A DNA stretch of 64,000 nt, taken from NCBI RefSeq assembly GCF_000482505.1, contig NZ_AXVL01000004.1:62001-126000 (forward strand). Direction: 5' to 3'. Positions 33,598-42,641 of this stretch are shown piece by piece. The notes under the pieces were generated by a model. The model saw nothing but the letters and a program-made list of their open reading frames with translations. It was not told where the DNA came from and searched no databases. This stretch comes from Leptotrichia trevisanii DSM 22070. GTDB taxonomy: Bacteria; Fusobacteriota; Fusobacteriia; Fusobacteriales; Leptotrichiaceae. Position 1 is the stretch's first letter; every line of letters starts with the position of its first letter. The position numbers were made by a program, and so were the translations under genes.

Positions 33598-34399
33598 TAA
33601 TTCCTTTTATAAAAATTTTATTTTTGTTTGCAAATTTTATAACTTCCTCTTTATCAATAAACAGCATTTTATCAGCTTCGATTACAATTCCACGTCCATT
33701 GATTTCTACCACTTTTTTTATTGTTTCCAGTCCAATAGTTGGAATGTCTATACGATAATCCTGATGACGCCTTGCCATTTTTACCACAATACAGTTTTTT
33801 CCAGCTAGTTCCCCACCACGCAAAATAGCCTTATCAGTACCTTCCACACCTTCCAGAGCAATAACTGACTCATCTTTTACAACAACAGTCTGCCCCGCAT
33901 CAATATCCGTAAGCATCCGTGCTGCCTCAATCCCAATTTTGATTGTTTTTTCCTCATTTGTGCTTGGTGAAATCTTTGTATATACTTCATTTCCAGCAAT
34001 GTATTCGTCCATCAAGTAATTTTGTGGCAGAACCTTGATATTTTCTGATTCAATGTAATCGATTATCGCTTTTAAAATATTCTTATCTTTTTTATTTTTT
34101 GTAGACAACAATATTTTAGTTGCTGTCAAATCAAATTTCAAATTTGAAAAAATCAGATTTTTTTCTACTTTTCCAAGCATTATCAGCTGAGTTACCCCAT
34201 TTTTCTTAAAATATGAGATTATTTTTCCAACTTGTGCAACGCTGTATTTTACAGAATTTTTATGCTCTTTTACACCTTCCTCTACACTTTCAAACAAATA
34301 AACCGAAAATGGTTCAATTCCTTTTAGAATACATTGATTCATAAATAATTCAGGCAATTTCCCGTTTCCAGCAATCAAACCTACTTTTTCCATTATCAC
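33590..34399 (-). CDS. lpxI: UDP-2,3-diacylglucosamine pyrophosphatase LpxI
   Basis: The 269-residue DUF1009/LpxI protein hydrolyses UDP-diacylglucosamine to lipid X, replacing LpxH in many bacteria. It shows KVGLIAGNGKLPELFM at the N-terminus and TAGQTVVVKDESVIALE-like sequence near 170 (DAGQTVVV, EGVEGTDKAI). The C-terminal VVKMARRHQDYRIDIPTIG is characteristic. The start is GTG at 34399 (SD AGAGG at 5 bases) or ATG two codons later; GTG fits the spacing better. It lies between lpxA and lpxB as expected for this pathway. Confidence 0.95.
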   Translation of the reverse strand: MIMEKVGLIAGNGKLPELFMNQCILKGIEPFSVYLFESVEEGVKEHKNSVKYSVAQVGKIISYFKKNGVTQLIMLGKVEKNLIFSNLKFDLTATKILLSTKNKKDKNILKAIIDYIESENIKVLPQNYLMDEYIAGNEVYTKISPSTNEEKTIKIGIEAARMLTDIDAGQTVVVKDESVIALEGVEGTDKAILRGGELAGKNCIVVKMARRHQDYRIDIPTIGLETIKKVVEINGRGIVIEADKMLFIDKEEVIKFANKNKIFIKGIKI

Positions 34400-34519
34400 T
34401 TTTTCCTCTTAAAAAAATATCTACATTAAAAAATTAACTCAAAATAAAATATAGATTATTATTATTTTGAGAAATTTTACATCTTAAGTTTTTTATTCTA
34501 TTTTTATTTTTTATATGAA

Positions 34520-34580
34520 CATAATAAAATCTCTTTAAAACTAAACTCAAAAGTTATAATTATTTTACTCAAATCACAGT
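34520..34580 (-). repeat. dispersed intergenic repeat, family 2 copy 2
   Basis: The reverse complement of this stretch matches 14601-14660 over about 50 bases, with shared ATAACTTTTGA and TTTTAAAGAGATTTTA blocks. It fills much of the 259-base gap between lpxA and lpxI, where nothing else is seen. Confidence 0.6.
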
Positions 34581-34658
34581 TTTGAATTTTAATTAGTCTT
34601 AGTCAGAAAGATTTTTAAAATTAATTTTGTAACTGTATCACGATAATAGTTCCATATT

Positions 34659-35435
34659 TTATCTCGTAATACCCCTTTTACTTTTTCGTATAAAATTAAC
34701 AAGATTTTGTGCTTCTTCATATTGTCCGTAATCACGTTCCACCGTTTGAAGTGCTTCTTCCAGTTTCAATTTTTTCTTGAATATAATTTTATACAGTTCT
34801 CTCAATCTTTTTATCTGCTCTTCTGAAAAACCTCTACGTTGAAGTCCTACAATATTGATATATACAGCTCTTGCCTTATTACCTTCAGACAGCATATAAG
34901 GAACAACATCCTGATTTACAGCCGAACATCCACCTATCATTGCGTGTCGCCCAACCCTTGTAAACTGATGCACAGCAGTAAGCCCACCTACCACCGCATA
35001 ATCTTCCACTTCCACATGCCCAGCAAAAGTCGCAGCATTTGCAAGTACACAGTTATCTCCAATTATACAATCGTGAGCAATATGAACATAAGCCATTACA
35101 AGCGTATTATTTCCAATTCTAGTTTCATATTTATCAGTAGTCCCACGATGAATTGTAACAAATTCACGGATTTTATTATTATTTCCAATAACAACTCTCG
35201 TTTTCTCTCCAGCAAACTTCAAATCTTGCGGATCCTTCCCAATTGAAGCAAAAGAAAAAATATAGTTATTCTCCCCAATAATCGTTTCTCCTTCAATTAC
35301 AACATGCGATTCTACAACAGTCCCATTTCCAATTGTTACTTCTGGCCCTATAATCGAATACGGCCCTATCTTTACATTTTCTCCAAGTTTAGCATTTGGA
35401 TCAACAATTGCCGTTGGATGTATATTTAAACTCAT
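34659..35435 (-). CDS. lpxA: UDP-N-acetylglucosamine acyltransferase
   Basis: The 258-residue left-handed beta-helix enzyme adds the first acyl chain to UDP-GlcNAc in lipid A synthesis. Hexapeptide repeats run through residues 1-190 (ENVKIGPYSIIGPEVTIGNG). The catalytic His lies in AYVHIAHDCIIGDNCVLAN, followed by GGLTAVHQFTRVGRHAMIGG. The C-terminal helical part (RRGFSEEQIKRLRELY) is complete. Normal length, SD AGAGG. It sits between fabZ and lpxI, an order common in Gram-negative bacteria. Confidence 0.96.
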   Translation of the reverse strand: MSLNIHPTAIVDPNAKLGENVKIGPYSIIGPEVTIGNGTVVESHVVIEGETIIGENNYIFSFASIGKDPQDLKFAGEKTRVVIGNNNKIREFVTIHRGTTDKYETRIGNNTLVMAYVHIAHDCIIGDNCVLANAATFAGHVEVEDYAVVGGLTAVHQFTRVGRHAMIGGCSAVNQDVVPYMLSEGNKARAVYINIVGLQRRGFSEEQIKRLRELYKIIFKKKLKLEEALQTVERDYGQYEEAQNLVNFIRKSKRGITR

Positions 35436-35589
35436 AATTATTATACCTCTTATTTTTATATTTTGAATTATTTAAAACTCATGTTTTAAAATTGCATAAA
35501 ACTGCATAAAATTAAATTAAAAATTTTTATATCACTTAAATATTCAATTTTTGAGAATTTAATTCCAAAGCAGTTAGAGTATTATCTAA

Positions 35590-36024
35590 TTATAAATCCT
35601 GTACTGAAAATTTCAAGTCAGCTTCACTTACAACTGTGCCATCAACAACGCATCTTCCACGTGCAACTATTACGTTACTTTTAACTTTTATCTTTTCTAC
35701 TTCCAGTCTTAATTGATCTCCCGGAACAACCGCTCTTCTAAATTTACATTTATCAATTGACATAAATAAAGGTATTTTACCCGGTTCTAACATCAATAAC
35801 CCTACAGCCTGTGCCAATGCTTCTATTTGTAAAACTCCAGGCATTACAGGTTTCCCCGGGAAATGCCCCTGAAAAAATTCCTCATTCATTGTAACATTTT
35901 TTATTGCTACCAAAGAATCTGTCCCATTTTTTTCAATAACTCTGTCTACCAGTAAAAATGGGTATCTATGTGGTAATATTTTCATAATATCCTCTATATT
36001 CATAATTGTTTCATTTGATGCCAT
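35590..36024 (-). CDS. fabZ: 3-hydroxyacyl-ACP dehydratase FabZ
   Basis: The 144-residue hot-dog-fold enzyme dehydrates 3-hydroxyacyl-ACP in fatty acid elongation. The catalytic His is in ILPHRYPFLLVDRV and the Glu in GHFPGKPVMPGVLQIEALAQ. The frame is open 20 codons further upstream, but AGGAGG at 36035-36040, 10 bases before ATG 36024, and the family length favour the shorter protein. It sits between lpxC and lpxA, where it balances fatty acid and lipid A supply. Confidence 0.95.
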   Translation of the reverse strand: MASNETIMNIEDIMKILPHRYPFLLVDRVIEKNGTDSLVAIKNVTMNEEFFQGHFPGKPVMPGVLQIEALAQAVGLLMLEPGKIPLFMSIDKCKFRRAVVPGDQLRLEVEKIKVKSNVIVARGRCVVDGTVVSEADLKFSVQDL

Positions 36025-36242
36025 ATTTTCTAATCCTCCTGAAATTATATTTTTATTTATTTTAAAATTTTCATTTGAAATCAAATTAACTAATGTATTA
36101 AAAATTATTATTTCCTAATATTGTTTTTTAAATCAAAGTTTTCTAATTTATCTAGTTTAATTTAATTTCGATATTTTCATTAAAATTTTATACCTATATT
36201 ATATTTGATTTTTGTCGAAATTACAAGTGTTTTTTATGTTTT

Positions 36243-37091
36243 TTACAAATATTTTTTCGCAATCATCTCAGTCAATCTTGAATTTACATAGTGTCCAGCC
36301 TTTATTGCGATAACGTGAGCCTTTATAGGCGTTCCTAGAACATACAGATCTCCAATTATATCAAGAATTTTATGTCTTACAAATTCATCAGGATATCTTA
36401 AACCTTCTGGGTTCAATGGCCCATCTGCCCCCACTACCACAGCATTTTCCAAACTTCCTCCTAATGCTAAATTATTCTTTTTAAGAAAATCTATTTCATA
36501 ATCAAATGCAAAAGTTCTACATTTCGCAATATTTTCCATATAATTTTCCAAATTTACTTCAAGCTCATAATACTGTGATTTCAAAAAACTATGGTTAAAA
36601 TCAATCGTATAAGATATTTTAAATCCATCATAAGGCAGTGCCATCACATATTTTCCCGCCTTCTCATCTGAAAATATAACAGGTTCTGTAATCATAACAG
36701 GCTCTATTTCCTCATCCAGTTCCACAATTCCAGCTTCCAGTAATTTTTCAACAAATCTCGCTGAACTCCCATCCAAAATAGGCAACTCATTCCCTGAAAT
36801 CTCAACTAAAATATCAGTTATTCCAGTAATCGAGAGTGACGATAAAAAATGTTCGATCGTATGAACCTTCACATCATCCTCATTCCTAATATTCGTTCCT
36901 CTCTCCAAATCAAATAAATTCCTGTAATCAACCTTTATAATATTACTTTTCCCACTCACATCAATTCTTTTAAAAATAATTCCTTGTTTATCATTATTTC
37001 CACTGGGCTTCAAAGTTAATTTTATTTTTTCTCCTTTATGAAGCCCAATTCCCGATATTTCAACAGTATTTTTAATAGTTTTTCTTTGCAT
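36243..37091 (-). CDS. lpxC: UDP-3-O-acyl-N-acetylglucosamine deacetylase
   Basis: The 282-residue zinc deacetylase catalyses the committed step of lipid A synthesis. It has the QRKTIKNTVEISGIGLHKG start, VHTIEHFLSSL with the first zinc His, LPILDGSS with the catalytic Glu just before it, and FVRHKILDIIGDLYVLG with the other His and Asp ligands. It ends in RLTEMIAKKYL and is slightly shorter than the E. coli protein. SD GGAGG is 10 bases before the ATG. It is the first gene of the lipid A unit, with fabZ 218 bases downstream. Confidence 0.96.
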   Translation of the reverse strand: MQRKTIKNTVEISGIGLHKGEKIKLTLKPSGNNDKQGIIFKRIDVSGKSNIIKVDYRNLFDLERGTNIRNEDDVKVHTIEHFLSSLSITGITDILVEISGNELPILDGSSARFVEKLLEAGIVELDEEIEPVMITEPVIFSDEKAGKYVMALPYDGFKISYTIDFNHSFLKSQYYELEVNLENYMENIAKCRTFAFDYEIDFLKKNNLALGGSLENAVVVGADGPLNPEGLRYPDEFVRHKILDIIGDLYVLGTPIKAHVIAIKAGHYVNSRLTEMIAKKYL

Positions 37092-37250
37092 TTCTCAATT
37101 TCCTCCATTTTTCAAAATTTTATTTCATATCTAATTTTTATTTATAAATTTGTTTCCTTTTTCCATAGATATTATATCATAAAATTAAATATTTTTCCTT
37201 TTATTATTTTATAAATTTATCAATATTTTATTGATTTACTACTTAATTCC

Positions 37251-37313
37251 ATAACTAATACTAAACCCCATTTATTTAAATAACGAATTTATTACAAACT
37301 TTTCTAATGAAGG
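37251..37313 (-). repeat. dispersed intergenic repeat, family 1 copy E
   Basis: The core TTTAAATAACGAATTTATTA continuing into CAAACTTTTCT (37273-37305) matches the inverted core of copies A and D. Confidence 0.6.
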
Positions 37314-37404
37314 GCAACAACCCAATATTTTTAAATAGTTTATAATAAATATTGCGTCCGATAATATATCGTTGTATTAAAAATTTTGCTATTTTAATTA
37401 ATAA

Positions 37405-37567
37405 TTAAAAACAAAAAACTTGTTTGCTCCATTATCGTCTCCAAGTAAGAAATTTGATTATGATTTAGACGGAAATCTATATGTCTATGGGTTACATAAA
37501 AAATACTATTAATTTTGAATTATTAGAAGAAAAGGCAAGAATGTATTTACAAAGTAATTTATTTTGA
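37405..37567 (+). pseudogene. short decayed coding remnant
   Basis: The 687-base gap between lpxC and the peptidase has no intact gene. One frame (37405-37512) reads 35 codons including FDYDLDGNLYVYGLHKKYY. Another (37481-37567) opens at ATG and reads 28 codons with NTINFELLEEKARMYLQ. The two overlap and together look like a frameshifted protein fragment, but no family was recognised. The rest of the gap holds repeat E, a partial repeat near 37618-37640 and the terminator. Confidence 0.3.
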
Positions 37568-37723
37568 TGAATTTAGATTTTAAAGAATAAATAATTAAGA
37601 CATATTTAATATTAATACTATTTCTCATTTATTTTAGAGGATTTGATGTAAATATTGTAAAATCTAATCTCTATTTTTAAATGGATTAAAAAAATAATTT
37701 TTAATTATTTTTAGCACCTTATA

Positions 37724-37760
37724 AAAAAACTATCTCAATATTAGTCAAGATAGTTTTTTA
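37724..37760. terminator. terminator of the M13 peptidase gene
   Basis: A 12-bp stem (37724-37735 with 37748-37759) around an ACTATCT/AGATAGT core ends in a T-run in both directions, 19 bases after the peptidase stop. Confidence 0.85.
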
Positions 37761-37778
37761 TTTTATTATTCAATTATT

Positions 37779-39920
37779 TTACCAGATTTTTATTCTGTCT
37801 TGAGGAGCTTTATACATTTTATCTCCCGGTTTTGTTTCAAATACTTTGTGGAATGCATCAACATTTATTAAAGTTCCGTTCACCCTAAATATATTTGGTG
37901 AATGGGAATCTGTTTTTGCTAAGTTTTTCAAATATTCTGGTGTTGATTTTTGTCGCCACATTCTTGCAAAACTTAGGAAAAATAATTTATTTGTTGTATC
38001 AGCGTAAATTTTTGTAGACGTTGGGTGATCTTTTAAATACAGCTGTAAAGCATCATAAGCAATATTCAGTCCACCTAAGTCAGCAATATTTTCTGTTAAT
38101 GTGAATTTTCCATTTACGTTTACTCCATCACCAACTGAATATCCAGAAAATTGATTTTCCAATCTTTTAGTTGCTGCATCAAATTTTAACTTGTCTTCTG
38201 CTGTCCACCAGTTTTTTACATTTCCATCCCCATCATATTCAGCTCCCGATACATCGAATGCGTGTGTAAGTTCATGTCCAATGATACTTCCTATCGCTCC
38301 AAAATTACTTGCCATTTCTGATCTATAATAATCATAAAATGGGAATTGTAAAATTCCAGCCGGGAACACTATTTCATTTCCTGTTGGAGAATAATAAGCA
38401 TTTATTGTATGCGGATACATATGCCATTCTGTTTTATCCACTGGTTTTCCAACCTTTTTCATTTCTTCGTTATATGCCCATTCACTTATTTTTTTCAACT
38501 GATCATAAAGTGTATCGTTACTTGAGATTGTCATTTTGCTGTAGTCTTTCCACTTGTCAGGGTATCCGATTTTTACATTAACTTTTGCCAATTTTTCAAG
38601 TGCTTTTTTCTTAGTAGCTGCACTCATCCAGTCCAGTTTTTCAATTCTATTTTTCATGGCTTTTTTGATATAACCAACCATTTCCTGTGTATTCTTTTTG
38701 GCTTCTGGCGAGAAATTTCTTTGAACATAAATTTTTCCTATTATTTCACCTAAACTTCCATTTGTAAAGTTCAATGCTCTTTTTTCCAGCGTTTCCCTTT
38801 CCTTTTGTCCATTTAAATATTTTCCAAAAAATTCAAAACTTCTTTTCCCCATATCATCTGTTAAAATACCGGCTGCAGAACTTATTAAATTATATTTCAT
38901 ATAATCCTTAATTACATCAATATTCGTATCATTTACAAAATTGTCCAGATTTTTATAATAATTCAATTCACTTATGATGACTTTATCAGTTTTTATGTTC
39001 AATTCTTTCAAGTATTGTGCCAAATCAACATTTTTAGACAATGTTCCCAATTCACTTACTTTTATTGGATTATTATATTTTTTTACATCGTGACGTTCCT
39101 CATTAGTCAATAATGTATTTGCAATCTGCTTTTCAAACGCAACTATTTTTTTAGCTCTTTCAAGAGTATCCTCTTCTCCAGAATATTTCAGCATATCACT
39201 GACATATTTTGTATATTCTTCCAATATTGCCCGATTTTCCTTTGTATCCTTCTGATAATAATCTCTTGACAGTCCAATTCCAGCACTTCCCAAGTATATT
39301 GCATTATTTTTGGAATTATTTAAGTCAGTTCCTACACCCCAACCATAAAATTCAGAACCGCCAGTTTTCGTAACTTCCACATTATATTTCTTCAAATCTT
39401 CAATATTTCGAATAGCATCAATTCTATCCAAATCTTTTTTAATGGGTGTCAAACCTTCTTCGTCTCTTTTTTTCATATCAGAATAACTGTCATAAAGTGT
39501 TATAACTTTCTTTTCATCTTCAGTCAAGGATGACTTATTTTTTAATTCCTTTACTAAATTGCGTAAAAAATCCTGATTTTTCTCATTTAATTCATAAAAG
39601 GAACCCCACGCTGGCTTTGTACTGGGAATCTGTGTTTTTTTTGTCCAGTTTTCATTCACATAGTCATAAAAATCGTCTTTTGCCTTAGTTGTTGTGCTAA
39701 GTTCATCAAATAGCTTTTTATCGTTGTCCTTTAGCAATTTTGCCTGCTGTTTTTCATAAAAATCCCAGAATCCTATTTGCTTTGGTGCAGGCTGTACTGG
39801 CTTTGTTTCCCTTTGTGATGTTCTTCTTGCTGAAAACTCCCCATATTCATAATTCTCATTTTCTGCGTAAATTAAATTAATGCTAGCTAAAAATAGCGAA
39901 ATTGTAAGTAATTTTTTCAT
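37779..39920 (-). CDS. pepO: M13 family metallopeptidase (PepO/neprilysin type)
   Basis: The 713-residue zinc endopeptidase has a signal peptide of about 19 residues (MKKLLTISLFLASINLIYA) predicting export. The N-terminal helical M13 domain contains DDFYDYVNENW. The catalytic domain holds NAYYSPTGNEIVFPAGILQ, the zinc motif HELTH near residue 547 in IGHELTHAFD, and ENIADLGGLNIAYDAL with the third ligand Glu. The C-terminus ends in DRIKIW, as usual for M13. Such enzymes cut short peptides in the periplasm or at the surface. It is a single gene ended by a strong terminator. Confidence 0.95.
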   Translation of the reverse strand: MKKLLTISLFLASINLIYAENENYEYGEFSARRTSQRETKPVQPAPKQIGFWDFYEKQQAKLLKDNDKKLFDELSTTTKAKDDFYDYVNENWTKKTQIPSTKPAWGSFYELNEKNQDFLRNLVKELKNKSSLTEDEKKVITLYDSYSDMKKRDEEGLTPIKKDLDRIDAIRNIEDLKKYNVEVTKTGGSEFYGWGVGTDLNNSKNNAIYLGSAGIGLSRDYYQKDTKENRAILEEYTKYVSDMLKYSGEEDTLERAKKIVAFEKQIANTLLTNEERHDVKKYNNPIKVSELGTLSKNVDLAQYLKELNIKTDKVIISELNYYKNLDNFVNDTNIDVIKDYMKYNLISSAAGILTDDMGKRSFEFFGKYLNGQKERETLEKRALNFTNGSLGEIIGKIYVQRNFSPEAKKNTQEMVGYIKKAMKNRIEKLDWMSAATKKKALEKLAKVNVKIGYPDKWKDYSKMTISSNDTLYDQLKKISEWAYNEEMKKVGKPVDKTEWHMYPHTINAYYSPTGNEIVFPAGILQFPFYDYYRSEMASNFGAIGSIIGHELTHAFDVSGAEYDGDGNVKNWWTAEDKLKFDAATKRLENQFSGYSVGDGVNVNGKFTLTENIADLGGLNIAYDALQLYLKDHPTSTKIYADTTNKLFFLSFARMWRQKSTPEYLKNLAKTDSHSPNIFRVNGTLINVDAFHKVFETKPGDKMYKAPQDRIKIW

Positions 39921-40176
39921 TTTTCTTCATTTCTTTAAATATTTTGAAAATTGAATAAATATCAAATCAAATTTTTCTAATTTCCAAATTATCATATTTA
40001 AAAATAATTTCTCCTCTCTTTTTCTAAAATATTCAAACTTTACAAACTCACAATCTGAGTTAAATAAAAATACTTTTCAATTCAGGCAAAATAAAAAAAT
40101 ATTTACTTTTTAATTGCCTTCTAAAAAGCATTACGTTTATTATACATTTTTTTTAAATTTATTTCAAGAAGTTTGC

Positions 40177-40209
40177 AAAAAAAATAGCCTTAAATTTAAT
40201 TTAAAGCCA
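40177..40209 (-). terminator. terminator of the metNIQQ operon
   Basis: An 11-bp stem (40185-40195 with 40199-40209, two G-U pairs) with a 3-base loop is followed on the minus strand by eight T, 30 bases after the last metQ. The rest of the 318-base gap to the peptidase gene shows nothing recognisable. Confidence 0.85.
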
Positions 40210-40238
40210 TTTTTTCAATATAAATATTTTTATAAAAT

Positions 40239-41063
40239 TTAGAATGCAGGAATTACTCTACCTTCGTATTTCTCTTCAATATATTTTTTAACTTTTTCAC
40301 TTTGTAATGCTTTTACAAGTTTTTTAACTCTTTCATCATTTTCATTTCCTTTTAAAACTGTAATAATGTTTACATATGGTGAATCTTTACCTTCAATCAA
40401 GATAATTTCATTTTTTGTAACACCAGCATCAATTGCAAAGTTTGAATTTATGATTGCTCCTGCAACTTCGCTTAATCTTGGTGCAATTTGCTCATTTGAT
40501 AATGTTTCAATTTTAATATTTTTTGGATTTGCAGCAATGTCTGCTGGTGTAGAATCTAGTTTTGTGTTGTCTTTTAATTTTATAATACCAGCTTTATCAA
40601 GTAAAATTAATGCACGTCCTCCGTTTGTTGGATCGTTAGGAATAATTAAAGTATCTCCATTTTTCAAATCATTAATATTTTTTATTTTTTTAGAATACAA
40701 TGCCATTGGCTCCAAATGAATATTTCCAACTGCTGACAATCCAATATTATTTTTCTTTCCAAAATCATCCATATATGGAACATGTTGAAAGAAATTCGCA
40801 TCTATACTTTTATCTGCAAGTGCCTTGTTTGGCTGAACATAGTCATTAAACTCAACTACTTCCAGTTCAATTCCTTCTTTTTTCAAGTCATCTTTTACCA
40901 AATTCAATAATTCAGCGTGTGGAATAGGTGTAGCCCCCACAATTAATTTTTCAGTTTTTGCAGCTCCACCTTGGCTGTCAGCCGCCCCCTTAGTTTCATT
41001 CTTATTTCCACAAGCTACTAAAAATAATGCTGTTGCTAATAATAATGATAATATTTTTTTCAT
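40239..41063 (-). CDS. metQ: methionine-binding lipoprotein MetQ, copy 1
   Basis: The 274-residue NlpA/MetQ-family lipoprotein captures methionine for the MetNI importer. A signal peptide with lipobox LVAC gives an acylated Cys near residue 18. VGATPIPHAELL, VEFNDYVQPNKAL, DANFFQHVPYM and LIIPNDPTNGGRAL are typical. The frame can open four codons earlier at TTG, but GGAGG directly before ATG 41063 settles the start. It is the distal of two tandem metQ genes and ends the operon at a terminator. Confidence 0.95.
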   Translation of the reverse strand: MKKILSLLLATALFLVACGNKNETKGAADSQGGAAKTEKLIVGATPIPHAELLNLVKDDLKKEGIELEVVEFNDYVQPNKALADKSIDANFFQHVPYMDDFGKKNNIGLSAVGNIHLEPMALYSKKIKNINDLKNGDTLIIPNDPTNGGRALILLDKAGIIKLKDNTKLDSTPADIAANPKNIKIETLSNEQIAPRLSEVAGAIINSNFAIDAGVTKNEIILIEGKDSPYVNIITVLKGNENDERVKKLVKALQSEKVKKYIEEKYEGRVIPAF

Positions 41064-41109
41064 AAATACCTCCAAAATTTTTATTTATAATTTATTTTAC
41101 AACCTTCTA

Positions 41110-41922
41110 CTAAAATACTGGAATAATCACATCTTTGTATTTTTCTTCCATATATTTCTTAACTTTTTCACTTTGCAACGCCTTCAACAATTTCTGAATT
41201 TTAGGATCATTTTCATTCCCTTTCAATGTTGCAAGTACATTTGCATAAGGAGAATCCTTGTCTTCTTTCAAAAGTCCATCATCTTTATATGACAATCCTG
41301 CATTCAATGCAAAACTGCTATTTACAATTGAAGCTGCCACTTCAGGTAATCTTGGCGGCAACTGTTCTGCCGAAAGTTCCTCAAACTTAATATTTTTTGG
41401 ATTGCTCACAATATCTTTCAATGTTGCTTCCGTATTTTTATTATCACTTAATTTCATAATTCCACCTTTGTCAAGTAAAATTAATGAACGTGCCAAGTTT
41501 GTCGGATCATTTGGCAATAAAATAGTATCTCCATTTTTTAAGTCATTAATGCTTTTTATTTTTTTTGAATACAGTGCAAGAGTTGGCAAATACACTTTTC
41601 CAACTGCCACCATTTCAAATCCATTTTTCTTCCCAAAATTTTCCATATATGGAATATGCTGGAAAAAATTCGCATCAACCTCCTTGGACTGCAGCACTTT
41701 ATTAGGCTGAACATAATCATTAAACTCAACTATCTCCAGTTCAATCCCTTCTTTCCTTAAATCATCTTTTACAACATTCAAAATTTCTCCCGCTGGAACG
41801 GGCGTAGCTGCAACCTTTAATTTTTGAACCTTTTTATTTTCAGAATTTTTAGCAGCTTTATCAGGATTTCCGCAAGCTATCAAAAATAACGCTGCAATCA
41901 GGACTAATAAAATTTTTTTCAT
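41110..41922 (-). CDS. metQ: methionine-binding lipoprotein MetQ, copy 2
   Basis: The 270-residue lipoprotein is a close paralogue of the following gene and carries the lipobox LIAC. VAATPVPAGEILN, VEFNDYVQPNKVL, DANFFQHIPYM and LLPNDPTNLARSL keep the family pattern. Differences around the binding region (for example NLARSL against NGGRAL) suggest a slightly different ligand preference, such as D-methionine or another amino acid. It lies 35 bases after metI. Two binding proteins for one transporter is a known arrangement; the specificity split is inference. Confidence 0.94.
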   Translation of the reverse strand: MKKILLVLIAALFLIACGNPDKAAKNSENKKVQKLKVAATPVPAGEILNVVKDDLRKEGIELEIVEFNDYVQPNKVLQSKEVDANFFQHIPYMENFGKKNGFEMVAVGKVYLPTLALYSKKIKSINDLKNGDTILLPNDPTNLARSLILLDKGGIMKLSDNKNTEATLKDIVSNPKNIKFEELSAEQLPPRLPEVAASIVNSSFALNAGLSYKDDGLLKEDKDSPYANVLATLKGNENDPKIQKLLKALQSEKVKKYMEEKYKDVIIPVF

Positions 41923-41957
41923 GAAATCATCTCCCTTGCTGTATCTATATTATTAAA

Positions 41958-42641
41958 CTAAACTCTTTTTCTCTTGTTCATCAACATTTTTACAATGCTG
42001 TTTCCAATAAACTGTATAATTTGTACAAGCAAAATTATAACAATTGTAGCCTGCCACATAACTTCAGGCTTGGATCTCTGATAACCGTCAATTACAGCGG
42101 CATTTCCAAGTCCACCACCACCGATTGTCCCAGCCATCGCAGAATATCCAATTAGACTGATTAACGTCAACGTCAAACCATGAACAAGTGCAGGCAATGC
42201 TTCCGGTATCATCACTTTAAAAATAATTTCAGAAACTGTTGCACCCATAGATTTTGAAGCCTCAATAAGCCCTTCATCCACTTCCTTTAACGCCCCTTCA
42301 ATGATTCTTGCCACAAATGGTGCAGATCCTAACGAAAGCGGAACAATAAATGCAATACTTCCGTAAGATTTATTTACAAGCATTCTTGAAAGTGGTATTA
42401 ATAAAACCATTAGAATTATAAATGGAATTGATCTTGTAATATTTACAATAATCATATCCAGTATCTTATGAATCGTCTTATTGGGTTTAACCCCCTTTTC
42501 ATCAGATGTTACAAGTAGAATTCCAATCGGCAGTCCGATAATTAATGCTATAATTGTTGAAATAAATACCATATAAATTGTTTCCCAAAGAGGCTCAGCC
42601 ATATTTTGAAACTGTAAAAATTTAACCCAGTCAAATCTCAT
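41958..42641 (-). CDS. metI: methionine ABC transporter permease
   Basis: The 227-residue permease has five membrane helices and the EAA loop EALKEVDEGLIEASKSMGATVSEII, preceded by FIVPLSLGSAPFVARII. It forms the membrane channel of the MetNIQ importer. It starts within the stop of metN (TAATG, one-base overlap) and is followed by the first metQ, so the unit is translationally coupled. Confidence 0.95.
   Translation of the reverse strand: MRFDWVKFLQFQNMAEPLWETIYMVFISTIIALIIGLPIGILLVTSDEKGVKPNKTIHKILDMIIVNITRSIPFIILMVLLIPLSRMLVNKSYGSIAFIVPLSLGSAPFVARIIEGALKEVDEGLIEASKSMGATVSEIIFKVMIPEALPALVHGLTLTLISLIGYSAMAGTIGGGGLGNAAVIDGYQRSKPEVMWQATIVIILLVQIIQFIGNSIVKMLMNKRKRV

Noticed and set aside
34839-35246. 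135-codon plus-strand open frame
   Set aside because: It lies wholly inside lpxA on the opposite strand, has low-complexity His/Ser/Ile content and no SD. It is a shadow frame.
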